NCBI GenBank assembly: GCA_958299035.1
Contig: CATQJL010000223.1
Location: forward strand, 48,720,162-48,784,161
DNA length: 64,000 bases
DNA from: Cylicocyclus nassatus
Taxonomy: Eukaryota; Nematoda; Chromadorea; Rhabditida; Strongylidae
Direction: 5' to 3'
Shown: piece by piece, positions 18,065-33,149 of the stretch
How positions within the stretch are numbered: the first letter of the stretch is position 1
How the letters are laid out: each line of letters starts with the position of its first letter
The notes under the pieces: model-generated
Told to the model about the DNA's origin: nothing
The model's database searches: none
What the model saw: the letters and a program-made list of their open reading frames with translations, nothing else
Program-made: the position numbers and the translations under genes

Positions 18065-21058
18065 TCTCTTTTGCTGAATTTGTTTAGCACTCAAATATGG
18101 TACCCTATGAGTCGCCATAATTGCTAAACTTGTAAAGTAGTAAGTATGACATTCGGACTTATGCCTTCGTACCACCAAAAGTTTCGACCCTGGCAGGACT
18201 CGAACCTGCAATCTTCGGATCCGAAGTCCGACGCCTTATCCATTAGGCCACAAGGCCACATGAGAGTATTTTGCGAAGCAAAGCATGCGGAAGATTTCTT
18301 TGTGTATTGTTTTCGAGTTGCATAATTTTTCAGCATGTTAAGGTGCAAGTGAGCTCATTTGGAATCCGAAATTCAAAGCTAGATTCAGTTTGTGTGGCGC
18401 ACTATAAATCACCAGAGTTTCTAAGGACGTGGGGGTATAGCTCAGTGGTAGAGCATTTGACTGCAGATCAAGAGGTCCCCGGTTCAAATCCGGGTGCCCC
18501 CTTCTCTTTTGCTGAATTTGTTTAGCACTCAAATATGGTACCCTATGAGTCGCCATAATTGCTAAACTTGTAAAGTAGTAAGTATGACATTCGGACTTAT
18601 GCCTTCGTACCACCAAAAGTTTCGACCCTGGCAGGACTCGAACCTGCAATCTTCGGATCCGAAGTCCGACGCCTTATCCATTAGGCCACAAGGCCACATG
18701 AGAGTATTTTGCGAAGCAAAGCATGCGGAAGATTTCTTTGTGTATTGTTTTCGAGTTGCATAATTTTTCAGCATGTTAAGGTGCAAGTGAGCTCATTTGG
18801 AATCCGAAATTCAAAGCTAGATTCAGTTTGTGTGGCGCACTATAAATCACCAGAGTTTCTAAGGACGTGGGGGTATAGCTCAGTGGTAGAGCATTTGACT
18901 GCAGATCAAGAGGTCCCCGGTTCAAATCCGGGTGCCCCCTTCTCTTTTGCTGAATTTGTTTAGCACTCAAATATGGTACCCTATGAGTCGCCATAATTGC
19001 TAAACTTGTAAAGTAGTAAGTATGACATTCGGACTTATGCCTTCGTACCACCAAAAGTTTCGACCCTGGCAGGACTCGAACCTGCAATCTTCGGATCCGA
19101 AGTCCGACGCCTTATCCATTAGGCCACAAGGCCACATGAGAGTATTTTGCGAAGCAAAGCATGCGGAAGATTTCTTTGTGTATTGTTTTCGAGTTGCATA
19201 ATTTTTCAGCATGTTAAGGTGCAAGTGAGCTCATTTGGAATCCGAAATTCAAAGCTAGATTCAGTTTGTGTGGCGCACTATAAATCACCAGAGTTTCTAA
19301 GGACGTGGGGGTATAGCTCAGTGGTAGAGCATTTGACTGCAGATCAAGAGGTCCCCGGTTCAAATCCGGGTGCCCCCTTCTCTTTTGCTGAATTTGTTTA
19401 GCACTCAAATATGGTACCCTATGAGTCGCCATAATTGCTAAACTTGTAAAGTAGTAAGTATGACATTCGGACTTATGCCTTCGTACCACCAAAAGTTTCG
19501 ACCCTGGCAGGACTCGAACCTGCAATCTTCGGATCCGAAGTCCGACGCCTTATCCATTAGGCCACAAGGCCACATGAGAGTATTTTGCGAAGCAAAGCAT
19601 GCGGAAGATTTCTTTGTGTATTGTTTTCGAGTTGCATAATTTTTCAGCATGTTAAGGTGCAAGTGAGCTCATTTGGAATCCGAAATTCAAAGCTAGATTC
19701 AGTTTGTGTGGCGCACTATAAATCACCAGAGTTTCTAAGGACGTGGGGGTATAGCTCAGTGGTAGAGCATTTGACTGCAGATCAAGAGGTCCCCGGTTCA
19801 AATCCGGGTGCCCCCTTCTCTTTTGCTGAATTTGTTTAGCACTCAAATATGGTACCCTATGAGTCGCCATAATTGCTAAACTTGTAAAGTAGTAAGTATG
19901 ACATTCGGACTTATGCCTTCGTACCACCAAAAGTTTCGACCCTGGCAGGACTCGAACCTGCAATCTTCGGATCCGAAGTCCGACGCCTTATCCATTAGGC
20001 CACAAGGCCACATGAGAGTATTTTGCGAAGCAAAGCATGCGGAAGATTTCTTTGTGTATTGTTTTCGAGTTGCATAATTTTTCAGCATGTTAAGGTGCAA
20101 GTGAGCTCATTTGGAATCCGAAATTCAAAGCTAGATTCAGTTTGTGTGGCGCACTATAAATCACCAGAGTTTCTAAGGACGTGGGGGTATAGCTCAGTGG
20201 TAGAGCATTTGACTGCAGATCAAGAGGTCCCCGGTTCAAATCCGGGTGCCCCCTTCTCTTTTGCTGAATTTGTTTAGCACTCAAATATGGTACCCTATGA
20301 GTCGCCATAATTGCTAAACTTGTAAAGTAGTAAGTATGACATTCGGACTTATGCCTTCGTACCACCAAAAGTTTCGACCCTGGCAGGACTCGAACCTGCA
20401 ATCTTCGGATCCGAAGTCCGACGCCTTATCCATTAGGCCACAAGGCCACATGAGAGTATTTTGCGAAGCAAAGCATGCGGAAGATTTCTTTGTGTATTGT
20501 TTTCGAGTTGCATAATTTTTCAGCATGTTAAGGTGCAAGTGAGCTCATTTGGAATCCGAAATTCAAAGCTAGATTCAGTTTGTGTGGCGCACTATAAATC
20601 ACCAGAGTTTCTAAGGACGTGGGGGTATAGCTCAGTGGTAGAGCATTTGACTGCAGATCAAGAGGTCCCCGGTTCAAATCCGGGTGCCCCCTTCTCTTTT
20701 GCTGAATTTGTTTAGCACTCAAATATGGTACCCTATGAGTCGCCATAATTGCTAAACTTGTAAAGTAGTAAGTATGACATTCGGACTTATGCCTTCGTAC
20801 CACCAAAAGTTTCGACCCTGGCAGGACTCGAACCTGCAATCTTCGGATCCGAAGTCCGACGCCTTATCCATTAGGCCACAAGGCCACATGAGAGTATTTT
20901 GCGAAGCAAAGCATGCGGAAGATTTCTTTGTGTATTGTTTTCGAGTTGCATAATTTTTCAGCATGTTAAGGTGCAAGTGAGCTCATTTGGAATCCGAAAT
21001 TCAAAGCTAGATTCAGTTTGTGTGGCGCACTATAAATCACCAGAGTTTCTAAGGACGT

Positions 21059-21130
21059 GGGGGTATAGCTCAGTGGTAGAGCATTTGACTGCAGATCAAG
21101 AGGTCTCCGGTTCAAATCCGGGTGCCCCCT
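21059..21130 (+). tRNA. tRNA-Cys variant, C49 to T
   Basis: Base 21106 converts the first T-stem pair C49-G65 to U-G, probably tolerated. The same change recurs exactly six units later (23734) and again in the unit at 47768. Confidence 0.8.
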
Positions 21131-23686
21131 TCTCTTTTGCTGAATTTGTTTAGCACTCAAATATGGTACCCTATGAGTCGCCATAATTGCTAAACTTGTA
21201 AAGTAGTAAGTATGACATTCGGACTTATGCCTTCGTACCACCAAAAGTTTCGACCCTGGCAGGACTCGAACCTGCAATCTTCGGATCCGAAGTCCGACGC
21301 CTTATCCATTAGGCCACAAGGCCACATGAGAGTATTTTGCGAAGCAAAGCATGCGGAAGATTTCTTTGTGTATTGTTTTCGAGTTGCATAATTTTTCAGC
21401 ATGTTAAGGTGCAAGTGAGCTCATTTGGAATCCGAAATTCAAAGCTAGATTCAGTTTGTGTGGCGCACTATAAATCACCAGAGTTTCTAAGGACGTGGGG
21501 GTATAGCTCAGTGGTAGAGCATTTGACTGCAGATCAAGAGGTCCCCGGTTCAAATCCGGGTGCCCCCTTCTCTTTTGCTGAATTTGTTTAGCACTCAAAT
21601 ATGGTACCCTATGAGTCGCCATAATTGCTAAACTTGTAAAGTAGTAAGTATGACATTCGGACTTATGCCTTCGTACCACCAAAAGTTTCGACCCTGGCAG
21701 GACTCGAACCTGCAATCTTCGGATCCGAAGTCCGACGCCTTATCCATTAGGCCACAAGGCCACATGAGAGTATTTTGCGAAGCAAAGCATGCGGAAGATT
21801 TCTTTGTGTATTGTTTTCGAGTTGCATAATTTTTCAGCATGTTAAGGTGCAAGTGAGCTCATTTGGAATCCGAAATTCAAAGCTAGATTCAGTTTGTGTG
21901 GCGCACTATAAATCACCAGAGTTTCTAAGGACGTGGGGGTATAGCTCAGTGGTAGAGCATTTGACTGCAGATCAAGAGGTCCCCGGTTCAAATCCGGGTG
22001 CCCCCTTCTCTTTTGCTGAATTTGTTTAGCACTCAAATATGGTACCCTATGAGTCGCCATAATTGCTAAACTTGTAAAGTAGTAAGTATGACATTCGGAC
22101 TTATGCCTTCGTACCACCAAAAGTTTCGACCCTGGCAGGACTCGAACCTGCAATCTTCGGATCCGAAGTCCGACGCCTTATCCATTAGGCCACAAGGCCA
22201 CATGAGAGTATTTTGCGAAGCAAAGCATGCGGAAGATTTCTTTGTGTATTGTTTTCGAGTTGCATAATTTTTCAGCATGTTAAGGTGCAAGTGAGCTCAT
22301 TTGGAATCCGAAATTCAAAGCTAGATTCAGTTTGTGTGGCGCACTATAAATCACCAGAGTTTCTAAGGACGTGGGGGTATAGCTCAGTGGTAGAGCATTT
22401 GACTGCAGATCAAGAGGTCCCCGGTTCAAATCCGGGTGCCCCCTTCTCTTTTGCTGAATTTGTTTAGCACTCAAATATGGTACCCTATGAGTCGCCATAA
22501 TTGCTAAACTTGTAAAGTAGTAAGTATGACATTCGGACTTATGCCTTCGTACCACCAAAAGTTTCGACCCTGGCAGGACTCGAACCTGCAATCTTCGGAT
22601 CCGAAGTCCGACGCCTTATCCATTAGGCCACAAGGCCACATGAGAGTATTTTGCGAAGCAAAGCATGCGGAAGATTTCTTTGTGTATTGTTTTCGAGTTG
22701 CATAATTTTTCAGCATGTTAAGGTGCAAGTGAGCTCATTTGGAATCCGAAATTCAAAGCTAGATTCAGTTTGTGTGGCGCACTATAAATCACCAGAGTTT
22801 CTAAGGACGTGGGGGTATAGCTCAGTGGTAGAGCATTTGACTGCAGATCAAGAGGTCCCCGGTTCAAATCCGGGTGCCCCCTTCTCTTTTGCTGAATTTG
22901 TTTAGCACTCAAATATGGTACCCTATGAGTCGCCATAATTGCTAAACTTGTAAAGTAGTAAGTATGACATTCGGACTTATGCCTTCGTACCACCAAAAGT
23001 TTCGACCCTGGCAGGACTCGAACCTGCAATCTTCGGATCCGAAGTCCGACGCCTTATCCATTAGGCCACAAGGCCACATGAGAGTATTTTGCGAAGCAAA
23101 GCATGCGGAAGATTTCTTTGTGTATTGTTTTCGAGTTGCATAATTTTTCAGCATGTTAAGGTGCAAGTGAGCTCATTTGGAATCCGAAATTCAAAGCTAG
23201 ATTCAGTTTGTGTGGCGCACTATAAATCACCAGAGTTTCTAAGGACGTGGGGGTATAGCTCAGTGGTAGAGCATTTGACTGCAGATCAAGAGGTCCCCGG
23301 TTCAAATCCGGGTGCCCCCTTCTCTTTTGCTGAATTTGTTTAGCACTCAAATATGGTACCCTATGAGTCGCCATAATTGCTAAACTTGTAAAGTAGTAAG
23401 TATGACATTCGGACTTATGCCTTCGTACCACCAAAAGTTTCGACCCTGGCAGGACTCGAACCTGCAATCTTCGGATCCGAAGTCCGACGCCTTATCCATT
23501 AGGCCACAAGGCCACATGAGAGTATTTTGCGAAGCAAAGCATGCGGAAGATTTCTTTGTGTATTGTTTTCGAGTTGCATAATTTTTCAGCATGTTAAGGT
23601 GCAAGTGAGCTCATTTGGAATCCGAAATTCAAAGCTAGATTCAGTTTGTGTGGCGCACTATAAATCACCAGAGTTTCTAAGGACGT

Positions 23687-23758
23687 GGGGGTATAGCTCA
23701 GTGGTAGAGCATTTGACTGCAGATCAAGAGGTCTCCGGTTCAAATCCGGGTGCCCCCT
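23687..23758 (+). tRNA. tRNA-Cys variant, C49 to T (second copy)
   Basis: Base 23734, 2,628 bp (six units) after the first copy, which indicates a shared ancestor by block duplication. Confidence 0.8.
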
Positions 23759-24754
23759 TCTCTTTTGCTGAATTTGTTTAGCACTCAAATATGGTACCCT
23801 ATGAGTCGCCATAATTGCTAAACTTGTAAAGTAGTAAGTATGACATTCGGACTTATGCCTTCGTACCACCAAAAGTTTCGACCCTGGCAGGACTCGAACC
23901 TGCAATCTTCGGATCCGAAGTCCGACGCCTTATCCATTAGGCCACAAGGCCACATGAGAGTATTTTGCGAAGCAAAGCATGCGGAAGATTTCTTTGTGTA
24001 TTGTTTTCGAGTTGCATAATTTTTCAGCATGTTAAGGTGCAAGTGAGCTCATTTGGAATCCGAAATTCAAAGCTAGATTCAGTTTGTGTGGCGCACTATA
24101 AATCACCAGAGTTTCTAAGGACGTGGGGGTATAGCTCAGTGGTAGAGCATTTGACTGCAGATCAAGAGGTCCCCGGTTCAAATCCGGGTGCCCCCTTCTC
24201 TTTTGCTGAATTTGTTTAGCACTCAAATATGGTACCCTATGAGTCGCCATAATTGCTAAACTTGTAAAGTAGTAAGTATGACATTCGGACTTATGCCTTC
24301 GTACCACCAAAAGTTTCGACCCTGGCAGGACTCGAACCTGCAATCTTCGGATCCGAAGTCCGACGCCTTATCCATTAGGCCACAAGGCCACATGAGAGTA
24401 TTTTGCGAAGCAAAGCATGCGGAAGATTTCTTTGTGTATTGTTTTCGAGTTGCATAATTTTTCAGCATGTTAAGGTGCAAGTGAGCTCATTTGGAATCCG
24501 AAATTCAAAGCTAGATTCAGTTTGTGTGGCGCACTATAAATCACCAGAGTTTCTAAGGACGTGGGGGTATAGCTCAGTGGTAGAGCATTTGACTGCAGAT
24601 CAAGAGGTCCCCGGTTCAAATCCGGGTGCCCCCTTCTCTTTTGCTGAATTTGTTTAGCACTCAAATATGGTACCCTATGAGTCGCCATAATTGCTAAACT
24701 TGTAAAGTAGTAAGTATGACATTCGGACTTATGCCTTCGTACCACCAAAAGTTT

Positions 24755-24827
24755 CGACCCTGGCAGGACTCGAACCTGCAATCTTCGGATCCGAAGTCCG
24801 ACGCCTTATCCATTAGGCCACAAGGTC
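24755..24827 (-). tRNA. tRNA-Arg variant, G2 to A (first of 12)
   Basis: Plus-strand AAGGTCAC instead of AAGGCCAC makes acceptor pair 2-71 A-U instead of G-U, a stabilising and probably fully functional change. The variant base occurs at 24826, 26140, 28330, 30520, 32710, 33586, 34900, 35776, 37082, 38396, 39272 and 40148, and nowhere outside that interval. Spacings in units are 3, 5, 5, 5, 2, 3, 2, 3, 3, 2, 2. Confidence 0.85.
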
Positions 24828-27800
24828 ACATGAGAGTATTTTGCGAAGCAAAGCATGCGGAAGATTTCTTTGTGTATTGTTTTCGAGTTGCATAATTTTT
24901 CAGCATGTTAAGGTGCAAGTGAGCTCATTTGGAATCCGAAATTCAAAGCTAGATTCAGTTTGTGTGGCGCACTATAAATCACCAGAGTTTCTAAGGACGT
25001 GGGGGTATAGCTCAGTGGTAGAGCATTTGACTGCAGATCAAGAGGTCCCCGGTTCAAATCCGGGTGCCCCCTTCTCTTTTGCTGAATTTGTTTAGCACTC
25101 AAATATGGTACCCTATGAGTCGCCATAATTGCTAAACTTGTAAAGTAGTAAGTATGACATTCGGACTTATGCCTTCGTACCACCAAAAGTTTCGACCCTG
25201 GCAGGACTCGAACCTGCAATCTTCGGATCCGAAGTCCGACGCCTTATCCATTAGGCCACAAGGCCACATGAGAGTATTTTGCGAAGCAAAGCATGCGGAA
25301 GATTTCTTTGTGTATTGTTTTCGAGTTGCATAATTTTTCAGCATGTTAAGGTGCAAGTGAGCTCATTTGGAATCCGAAATTCAAAGCTAGATTCAGTTTG
25401 TGTGGCGCACTATAAATCACCAGAGTTTCTAAGGACGTGGGGGTATAGCTCAGTGGTAGAGCATTTGACTGCAGATCAAGAGGTCCCCGGTTCAAATCCG
25501 GGTGCCCCCTTCTCTTTTGCTGAATTTGTTTAGCACTCAAATATGGTAACCTATGAGTCGCCATAATTGCTAAACTTGTAAAGTAGTAAGTATGACATTC
25601 GGACTTATGCCTTCGTACCACCAAAAGTTTCGACCCTGGCAGGACTCGAACCTGCAATCTTCGGATCCGAAGTCCGACGCCTTATCCATTAGGCCACAAG
25701 GCCACATGAGAGTATTTTGCGAAGCAAAGCATGCGGAAGATTTCTTTGTGTATTGTTTTCGAGTTGCATAATTTTTCAGCATGTTAAGGTGCAAGTGAGC
25801 TCATTTGGAATCCGAAATTCAAAGCTAGATTCAGTTTGTGTGGCGCACTATAAATCACCAGAGTTTCTAAGGACGTGGGGGTATAGCTCAGTGGTAGAGC
25901 ATTTGACTGCAGATCAAGAGGTCCCCGGTTCAAATCCGGGTGCCCCCTTCTCTTTTGCTGAATTTGTTTAGCACTCAAATATGGTACCCTATGAGTCGCC
26001 ATAATTGCTAAACTTGTAAAGTAGTAAGTATGACATTCGGACTTATGCCTTCGTACCACCAAAAGTTTCGACCCTGGCAGGACTCGAACCTGCAATCTTC
26101 GGATCCGAAGTCCGACGCCTTATCCATTAGGCCACAAGGTCACATGAGAGTATTTTGCGAAGCAAAGCATGCGGAAGATTTCTTTGTGTATTGTTTTCGA
26201 GTTGCATAATTTTTCAGCATGTTAAGGTGCAAGTGAGCTCATTTGGAATCCGAAATTCAAAGCTAGATTCAGTTTGTGTGGCGCACTATAAATCACCAGA
26301 GTTTCTAAGGACGTGGGGGTATAGCTCAGTGGTAGAGCATTTGACTGCAGATCAAGAGGTCCCCGGTTCAAATCCGGGTGCCCCCTTCTCTTTTGCTGAA
26401 TTTGTTTAGCACTCAAATATGGTACCCTATGAGTCGCCATAATTGCTAAACTTGTAAAGTAGTAAGTATGACATTCGGACTTATGCCTTCGTACCACCAA
26501 AAGTTTCGACCCTGGCAGGACTCGAACCTGCAATCTTCGGATCCGAAGTCCGACGCCTTATCCATTAGGCCACAAGGCCACATGAGAGTATTTTGCGAAG
26601 CAAAGCATGCGGAAGATTTCTTTGTGTATTGTTTTCGAGTTGCATAATTTTTCAGCATGTTAAGGTGCAAGTGAGCTCATTTGGAATCCGAAATTCAAAG
26701 CTAGATTCAGTTTGTGTGGCGCACTATAAATCACCAGAGTTTCTAAGGACGTGGGGGTATAGCTCAGTGGTAGAGCATTTGACTGCAGATCAAGAGGTCC
26801 CCGGTTCAAATCCGGGTGCCCCCTTCTCTTTTGCTGAATTTGTTTAGCACTCAAATATGGTACCCTATGAGTCGCCATAATTGCTAAACTTGTAAAGTAG
26901 TAAGTATGACATTCGGACTTATGCCTTCGTACCACCAAAAGTTTCGACCCTGGCAGGACTCGAACCTGCAATCTTCGGATCCGAAGTCCGACGCCTTATC
27001 CATTAGGCCACAAGGCCACATGAGAGTATTTTGCGAAGCAAAGCATGCGGAAGATTTCTTTGTGTATTGTTTTCGAGTTGCATAATTTTTCAGCATGTTA
27101 AGGTGCAAGTGAGCTCATTTGGAATCCGAAATTCAAAGCTAGATTCAGTTTGTGTGGCGCACTATAAATCACCAGAGTTTCTAAGGACGTGGGGGTATAG
27201 CTCAGTGGTAGAGCATTTGACTGCAGATCAAGAGGTCCCCGGTTCAAATCCGGGTGCCCCCTTCTCTTTTGCTGAATTTGTTTAGCACTCAAATATGGTA
27301 CCCTATGAGTCGCCATAATTGCTAAACTTGTAAAGTAGTAAGTATGACATTCGGACTTATGCCTTCGTACCACCAAAAGTTTCGACCCTGGCAGGACTCG
27401 AACCTGCAATCTTCGGATCCGAAGTCCGACGCCTTATCCATTAGGCCACAAGGCCACATGAGAGTATTTTGCGAAGCAAAGCATGCGGAAGATTTCTTTG
27501 TGTATTGTTTTCGAGTTGCATAATTTTTCAGCATGTTAAGGTGCAAGTGAGCTCATTTGGAATCCGAAATTCAAAGCTAGATTCAGTTTGTGTGGCGCAC
27601 TATAAATCACCAGAGTTTCTAAGGACGTGGGGGTATAGCTCAGTGGTAGAGCATTTGACTGCAGATCAAGAGGTCCCCGGTTCAAATCCGGGTGCCCCCT
27701 TCTCTTTTGCTGAATTTGTTTAGCACTCAAATATGGTACCCTATGAGTCGCCATAATTGCTAAACTTGTAAAGTAGTAAGTATGACATTCGGACTTATGC

Positions 27801-30800
27801 CTTCGTACCACCAAAAGTTTCGACCCTGGCAGGACTCGAACCTGCAATCTTCGGATCCGAAGTCCGACGCCTTATCCATTAGGCCACAAGGCCACATGAG
27901 AGTATTTTGCGAAGCAAAGCATGCGGAAGATTTCTTTGTGTATTGTTTTCGAGTTGCATAATTTTTCAGCATGTTAAGGTGCAAGTGAGCTCATTTGGAA
28001 TCCGAAATTCAAAGCTAGATTCAGTTTGTGTGGCGCACTATAAATCACCAGAGTTTCTAAGGACGTGGGGGTATAGCTCAGTGGTAGAGCATTTGACTGC
28101 AGATCAAGAGGTCCCCGGTTCAAATCCGGGTGCCCCCTTCTCTTTTGCTGAATTTGTTTAGCACTCAAATATGGTACCCTATGAGTCGCCATAATTGCTA
28201 AACTTGTAAAGTAGTAAGTATGACATTCGGACTTATGCCTTCGTACCACCAAAAGTTTCGACCCTGGCAGGACTCGAACCTGCAATCTTCGGATCCGAAG
28301 TCCGACGCCTTATCCATTAGGCCACAAGGTCACATGAGAGTATTTTGCGAAGCAAAGCATGCGGAAGATTTCTTTGTGTATTGTTTTCGAGTTGCATAAT
28401 TTTTCAGCATGTTAAGGTGCAAGTGAGCTCATTTGGAATCCGAAATTCAAAGCTAGATTCAGTTTGTGTGGCGCACTATAAATCACCAGAGTTTCTAAGG
28501 ACGTGGGGGTATAGCTCAGTGGTAGAGCATTTGACTGCAGATCAAGAGGTCCCCGGTTCAAATCCGGGTGCCCCCTTCTCTTTTGCTGAATTTGTTTAGC
28601 ACTCAAATATGGTACCCTATGAGTCGCCATAATTGCTAAACTTGTAAAGTAGTAAGTATGACATTCGGACTTATGCCTTCGTACCACCAAAAGTTTCGAC
28701 CCTGGCAGGACTCGAACCTGCAATCTTCGGATCCGAAGTCCGACGCCTTATCCATTAGGCCACAAGGCCACATGAGAGTATTTTGCGAAGCAAAGCATGC
28801 GGAAGATTTCTTTGTGTATTGTTTTCGAGTTGCATAATTTTTCAGCATGTTAAGGTGCAAGTGAGCTCATTTGGAATCCGAAATTCAAAGCTAGATTCAG
28901 TTTGTGTGGCGCACTATAAATCACCAGAGTTTCTAAGGACGTGGGGGTATAGCTCAGTGGTAGAGCATTTGACTGCAGATCAAGAGGTCCCCGGTTCAAA
29001 TCCGGGTGCCCCCTTCTCTTTTGCTAAATTTGTTTAGCACTCAAATATGGTACCCTATGAGTCGCCATAATTGCTAAACTTGTAAAGTAGTAAGTATGAC
29101 ATTCGGACTTATGCCTTCGTACCACCAAAAGTTTCGACCCTGGCAGGACTCGAACCTGCAATCTTCGGATCCGAAGTCCGACGCCTTATCCATTAGGCCA
29201 CAAGGCCACATGAGAGTATTTTGCGAAGCAAAGCATGCGGAAGATTTCTTTGTGTATTGTTTTCGAGTTGCATAATTTTTCAGCATGTTAAGGTGCAAGT
29301 GAGCTCATTTGGAATCCGAAATTCAAAGCTAGATTCAGTTTGTGTGGCGCACTATAAATCACCAGAGTTTCTAAGGACGTGGGGGTATAGCTCAGTGGTA
29401 GAGCATTTGACTGCAGATCAAGAGGTCCCCGGTTCAAATCCGGGTGCCCCCTTCTCTTTTGCTGAATTTGTTTAGCACTCAAATATGGTACCCTATGAGT
29501 CGCCATAATTGCTAAACTTGTAAAGTAGTAAGTATGACATTCGGACTTATGCCTTCGTACCACCAAAAGTTTCGACCCTGGCAGGACTCGAACCTGCAAT
29601 CTTCGGATCCGAAGTCCGACGCCTTATCCATTAGGCCACAAGGCCACATGAGAGTATTTTGCGAAGCAAAGCATGCGGAAGATTTCTTTGTGTATTGTTT
29701 TCGAGTTGCATAATTTTTCAGCATGTTAAGGTGCAAGTGAGCTCATTTGGAATCCGAAATTCAAAGCTAGATTCAGTTTGTGTGGCGCACTATAAATCAC
29801 CAGAGTTTCTAAGGACGTGGGGGTATAGCTCAGTGGTAGAGCATTTGACTGCAGATCAAGAGGTCCCCGGTTCAAATCCGGGTGCCCCCTTCTCTTTTGC
29901 TGAATTTGTTTAGCACTCAAATATGGTACCCTATGAGTCGCCATAATTGCTAAACTTGTAAAGTAGTAAGTATGACATTCGGACTTATGCCTTCGTACCA
30001 CCAAAAGTTTCGACCCTGGCAGGACTCGAACCTGCAATCTTCGGATCCGAAGTCCGACGCCTTATCCATTAGGCCACAAGGCCACATGAGAGTATTTTGC
30101 GAAGCAAAGCATGCGGAAGATTTCTTTGTGTATTGTTTTCGAGTTGCATAATTTTTCAGCATGTTAAGGTGCAAGTGAGCTCATTTGGAATCCGAAATTC
30201 AAAGCTAGATTCAGTTTGTGTGGCGCACTATAAATCACCAGAGTTTCTAAGGACGTGGGGGTATAGCTCAGTGGTAGAGCATTTGACTGCAGATCAAGAG
30301 GTCCCCGGTTCAAATCCGGGTGCCCCCTTCTCTTTTGCTGAATTTGTTTAGCACTCAAATATGGTACCCTATGAGTCGCCATAATTGCTAAACTTGTAAA
30401 GTAGTAAGTATGACATTCGGACTTATGCCTTCGTACCACCAAAAGTTTCGACCCTGGCAGGACTCGAACCTGCAATCTTCGGATCCGAAGTCCGACGCCT
30501 TATCCATTAGGCCACAAGGTCACATGAGAGTATTTTGCGAAGCAAAGCATGCGGAAGATTTCTTTGTGTATTGTTTTCGAGTTGCATAATTTTTCAGCAT
30601 GTTAAGGTGCAAGTGAGCTCATTTGGAATCCGAAATTCAAAGCTAGATTCAGTTTGTGTGGCGCACTATAAATCACCAGAGTTTCTAAGGACGTGGGGGT
30701 ATAGCTCAGTGGTAGAGCATTTGACTGCAGATCAAGAGGTCCCCGGTTCAAATCCGGGTGCCCCCTTCTCTTTTGCTGAATTTGTTTAGCACTCAAATAT

Positions 30801-33076
30801 GGTACCCTATGAGTCGCCATAATTGCTAAACTTGTAAAGTAGTAAGTATGACATTCGGACTTATGCCTTCGTACCACCAAAAGTTTCGACCCTGGCAGGA
30901 CTCGAACCTGCAATCTTCGGATCCGAAGTCCGACGCCTTATCCATTAGGCCACAAGGCCACATGAGAGTATTTTGCGAAGCAAAGCATGCGGAAGATTTC
31001 TTTGTGTATTGTTTTCGAGTTGCATAATTTTTCAGCATGTTAAGGTGCAAGTGAGCTCATTTGGAATCCGAAATTCAAAGCTAGATTCAGTTTGTGTGGC
31101 GCACTATAAATCACCAGAGTTTCTAAGGACGTGGGGGTATAGCTCAGTGGTAGAGCATTTGACTGCAGATCAAGAGGTCCCCGGTTCAAATCCGGGTGCC
31201 CCCTTCTCTTTTGCTGAATTTGTTTAGCACTCAAATATGGTACCCTATGAGTCGCCATAATTGCTAAACTTGTAAAGTAGTAAGTATGACATTCGGACTT
31301 ATGCCTTCGTACCACCAAAAGTTTCGACCCTGGCAGGACTCGAACCTGCAATCTTCGGATCCGAAGTCCGACGCCTTATCCATTAGGCCACAAGGCCACA
31401 TGAGAGTATTTTGCGAAGCAAAGCATGCGGAAGATTTCTTTGTGTATTGTTTTCGAGTTGCATAATTTTTCAGCATGTTAAGGTGCAAGTGAGCTCATTT
31501 GGAATCCGAAATTCAAAGCTAGATTCAGTTTGTGTGGCGCACTATAAATCACCAGAGTTTCTAAGGACGTGGGGGTATAGCTCAGTGGTAGAGCATTTGA
31601 CTGCAGATCAAGAGGTCCCCGGTTCAAATCCGGGTGCCCCCTTCTCTTTTGCTGAATTTGTTTAGCACTCAAATATGGTACCCTATGAGTCGCCATAATT
31701 GCTAAACTTGTAAAGTAGTAAGTATGACATTCGGACTTATGCCTTCGTACCACCAAAAGTTTCGACCCTGGCAGGACTCGAACCTGCAATCTTCGGATCC
31801 GAAGTCCGACGCCTTATCCATTAGGCCACAAGGCCACATGAGAGTATTTTGCGAAGCAAAGCATGCGGAAGATTTCTTTGTGTATTGTTTTCGAGTTGCA
31901 TAATTTTTCAGCATGTTAAGGTGCAAGTGAGCTCATTTGGAATCCGAAATTCAAAGCTAGATTCAGTTTGTGTGGCGCACTATAAATCACCAGAGTTTCT
32001 AAGGACGTGGGGGTATAGCTCAGTGGTAGAGCATTTGACTGCAGATCAAGAGGTCCCCGGTTCAAATCCGGGTGCCCCCTTCTCTTTTGCTGAATTTGTT
32101 TAGCACTCAAATATGGTACCCTATGAGTCGCCATAATTGCTAAACTTGTAAAGTAGTAAGTATGACATTCGGACTTATGCCTTCGTACCACCAAAAGTTT
32201 CGACCCTGGCAGGACTCGAACCTGCAATCTTCGGATCCGAAGTCCGACGCCTTATCCATTAGGCCACAAGGCCACATGAGAGTATTTTGCGAAGCAAAGC
32301 ATGCGGAAGATTTCTTTGTGTATTGTTTTCGAGTTGCATAATTTTTCAGCATGTTAAGGTGCAAGTGAGCTCATTTGGAATCCGAAATTCAAAGCTAGAT
32401 TCAGTTTGTGTGGCGCACTATAAATCACCAGAGTTTCTAAGGACGTGGGGGTATAGCTCAGTGGTAGAGCATTTGACTGCAGATCAAGAGGTCCCCGGTT
32501 CAAATCCGGGTGCCCCCTTCTCTTTTGCTGAATTTGTTTAGCACTCAAATATGGTACCCTATGAGTCGCCATAATTGCTAAACTTGTAAAGTAGTAAGTA
32601 TGACATTCGGACTTATGCCTTCGTACCACCAAAAGTTTCGACCCTGGCAGGACTCGAACCTGCAATCTTCGGATCCGAAGTCCGACGCCTTATCCATTAG
32701 GCCACAAGGTCACATGAGAGTATTTTGCGAAGCAAAGCATGCGGAAGATTTCTTTGTGTATTGTTTTCGAGTTGCATAATTTTTCAGCATGTTAAGGTGC
32801 AAGTGAGCTCATTTGGAATCCGAAATTCAAAGCTAGATTCAGTTTGTGTGGCGCACTATAAATCACCAGAGTTTCTAAGGACGTGGGGGTATAGCTCAGT
32901 GGTAGAGCATTTGACTGCAGATCAAGAGGTCCCCGGTTCAAATCCGGGTGCCCCCTTCTCTTTTGCTGAATTTGTTTAGCACTCAAATATGGTACCCTAT
33001 GAGTCGCCATAATTGCTAAACTTGTAAAGTAGTAAGTATGACATTCGGACTTATGCCTTCGTACCACCAAAAGTTT

Positions 33077-33149
33077 CGACCCTGGCAGGACTCGAACCTG
33101 CAATCTTCGGATCCGAAGTCCGACGCCTTATCCATTAGGCCACAGGGCC
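33077..33149 (-). tRNA. tRNA-Arg variant, T5 to C
   Basis: Base 33145 (CACAGGGCC) replaces the U5-G68 wobble in the acceptor with a C-G pair. Probably neutral or stabilising; single occurrence. Confidence 0.75.
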
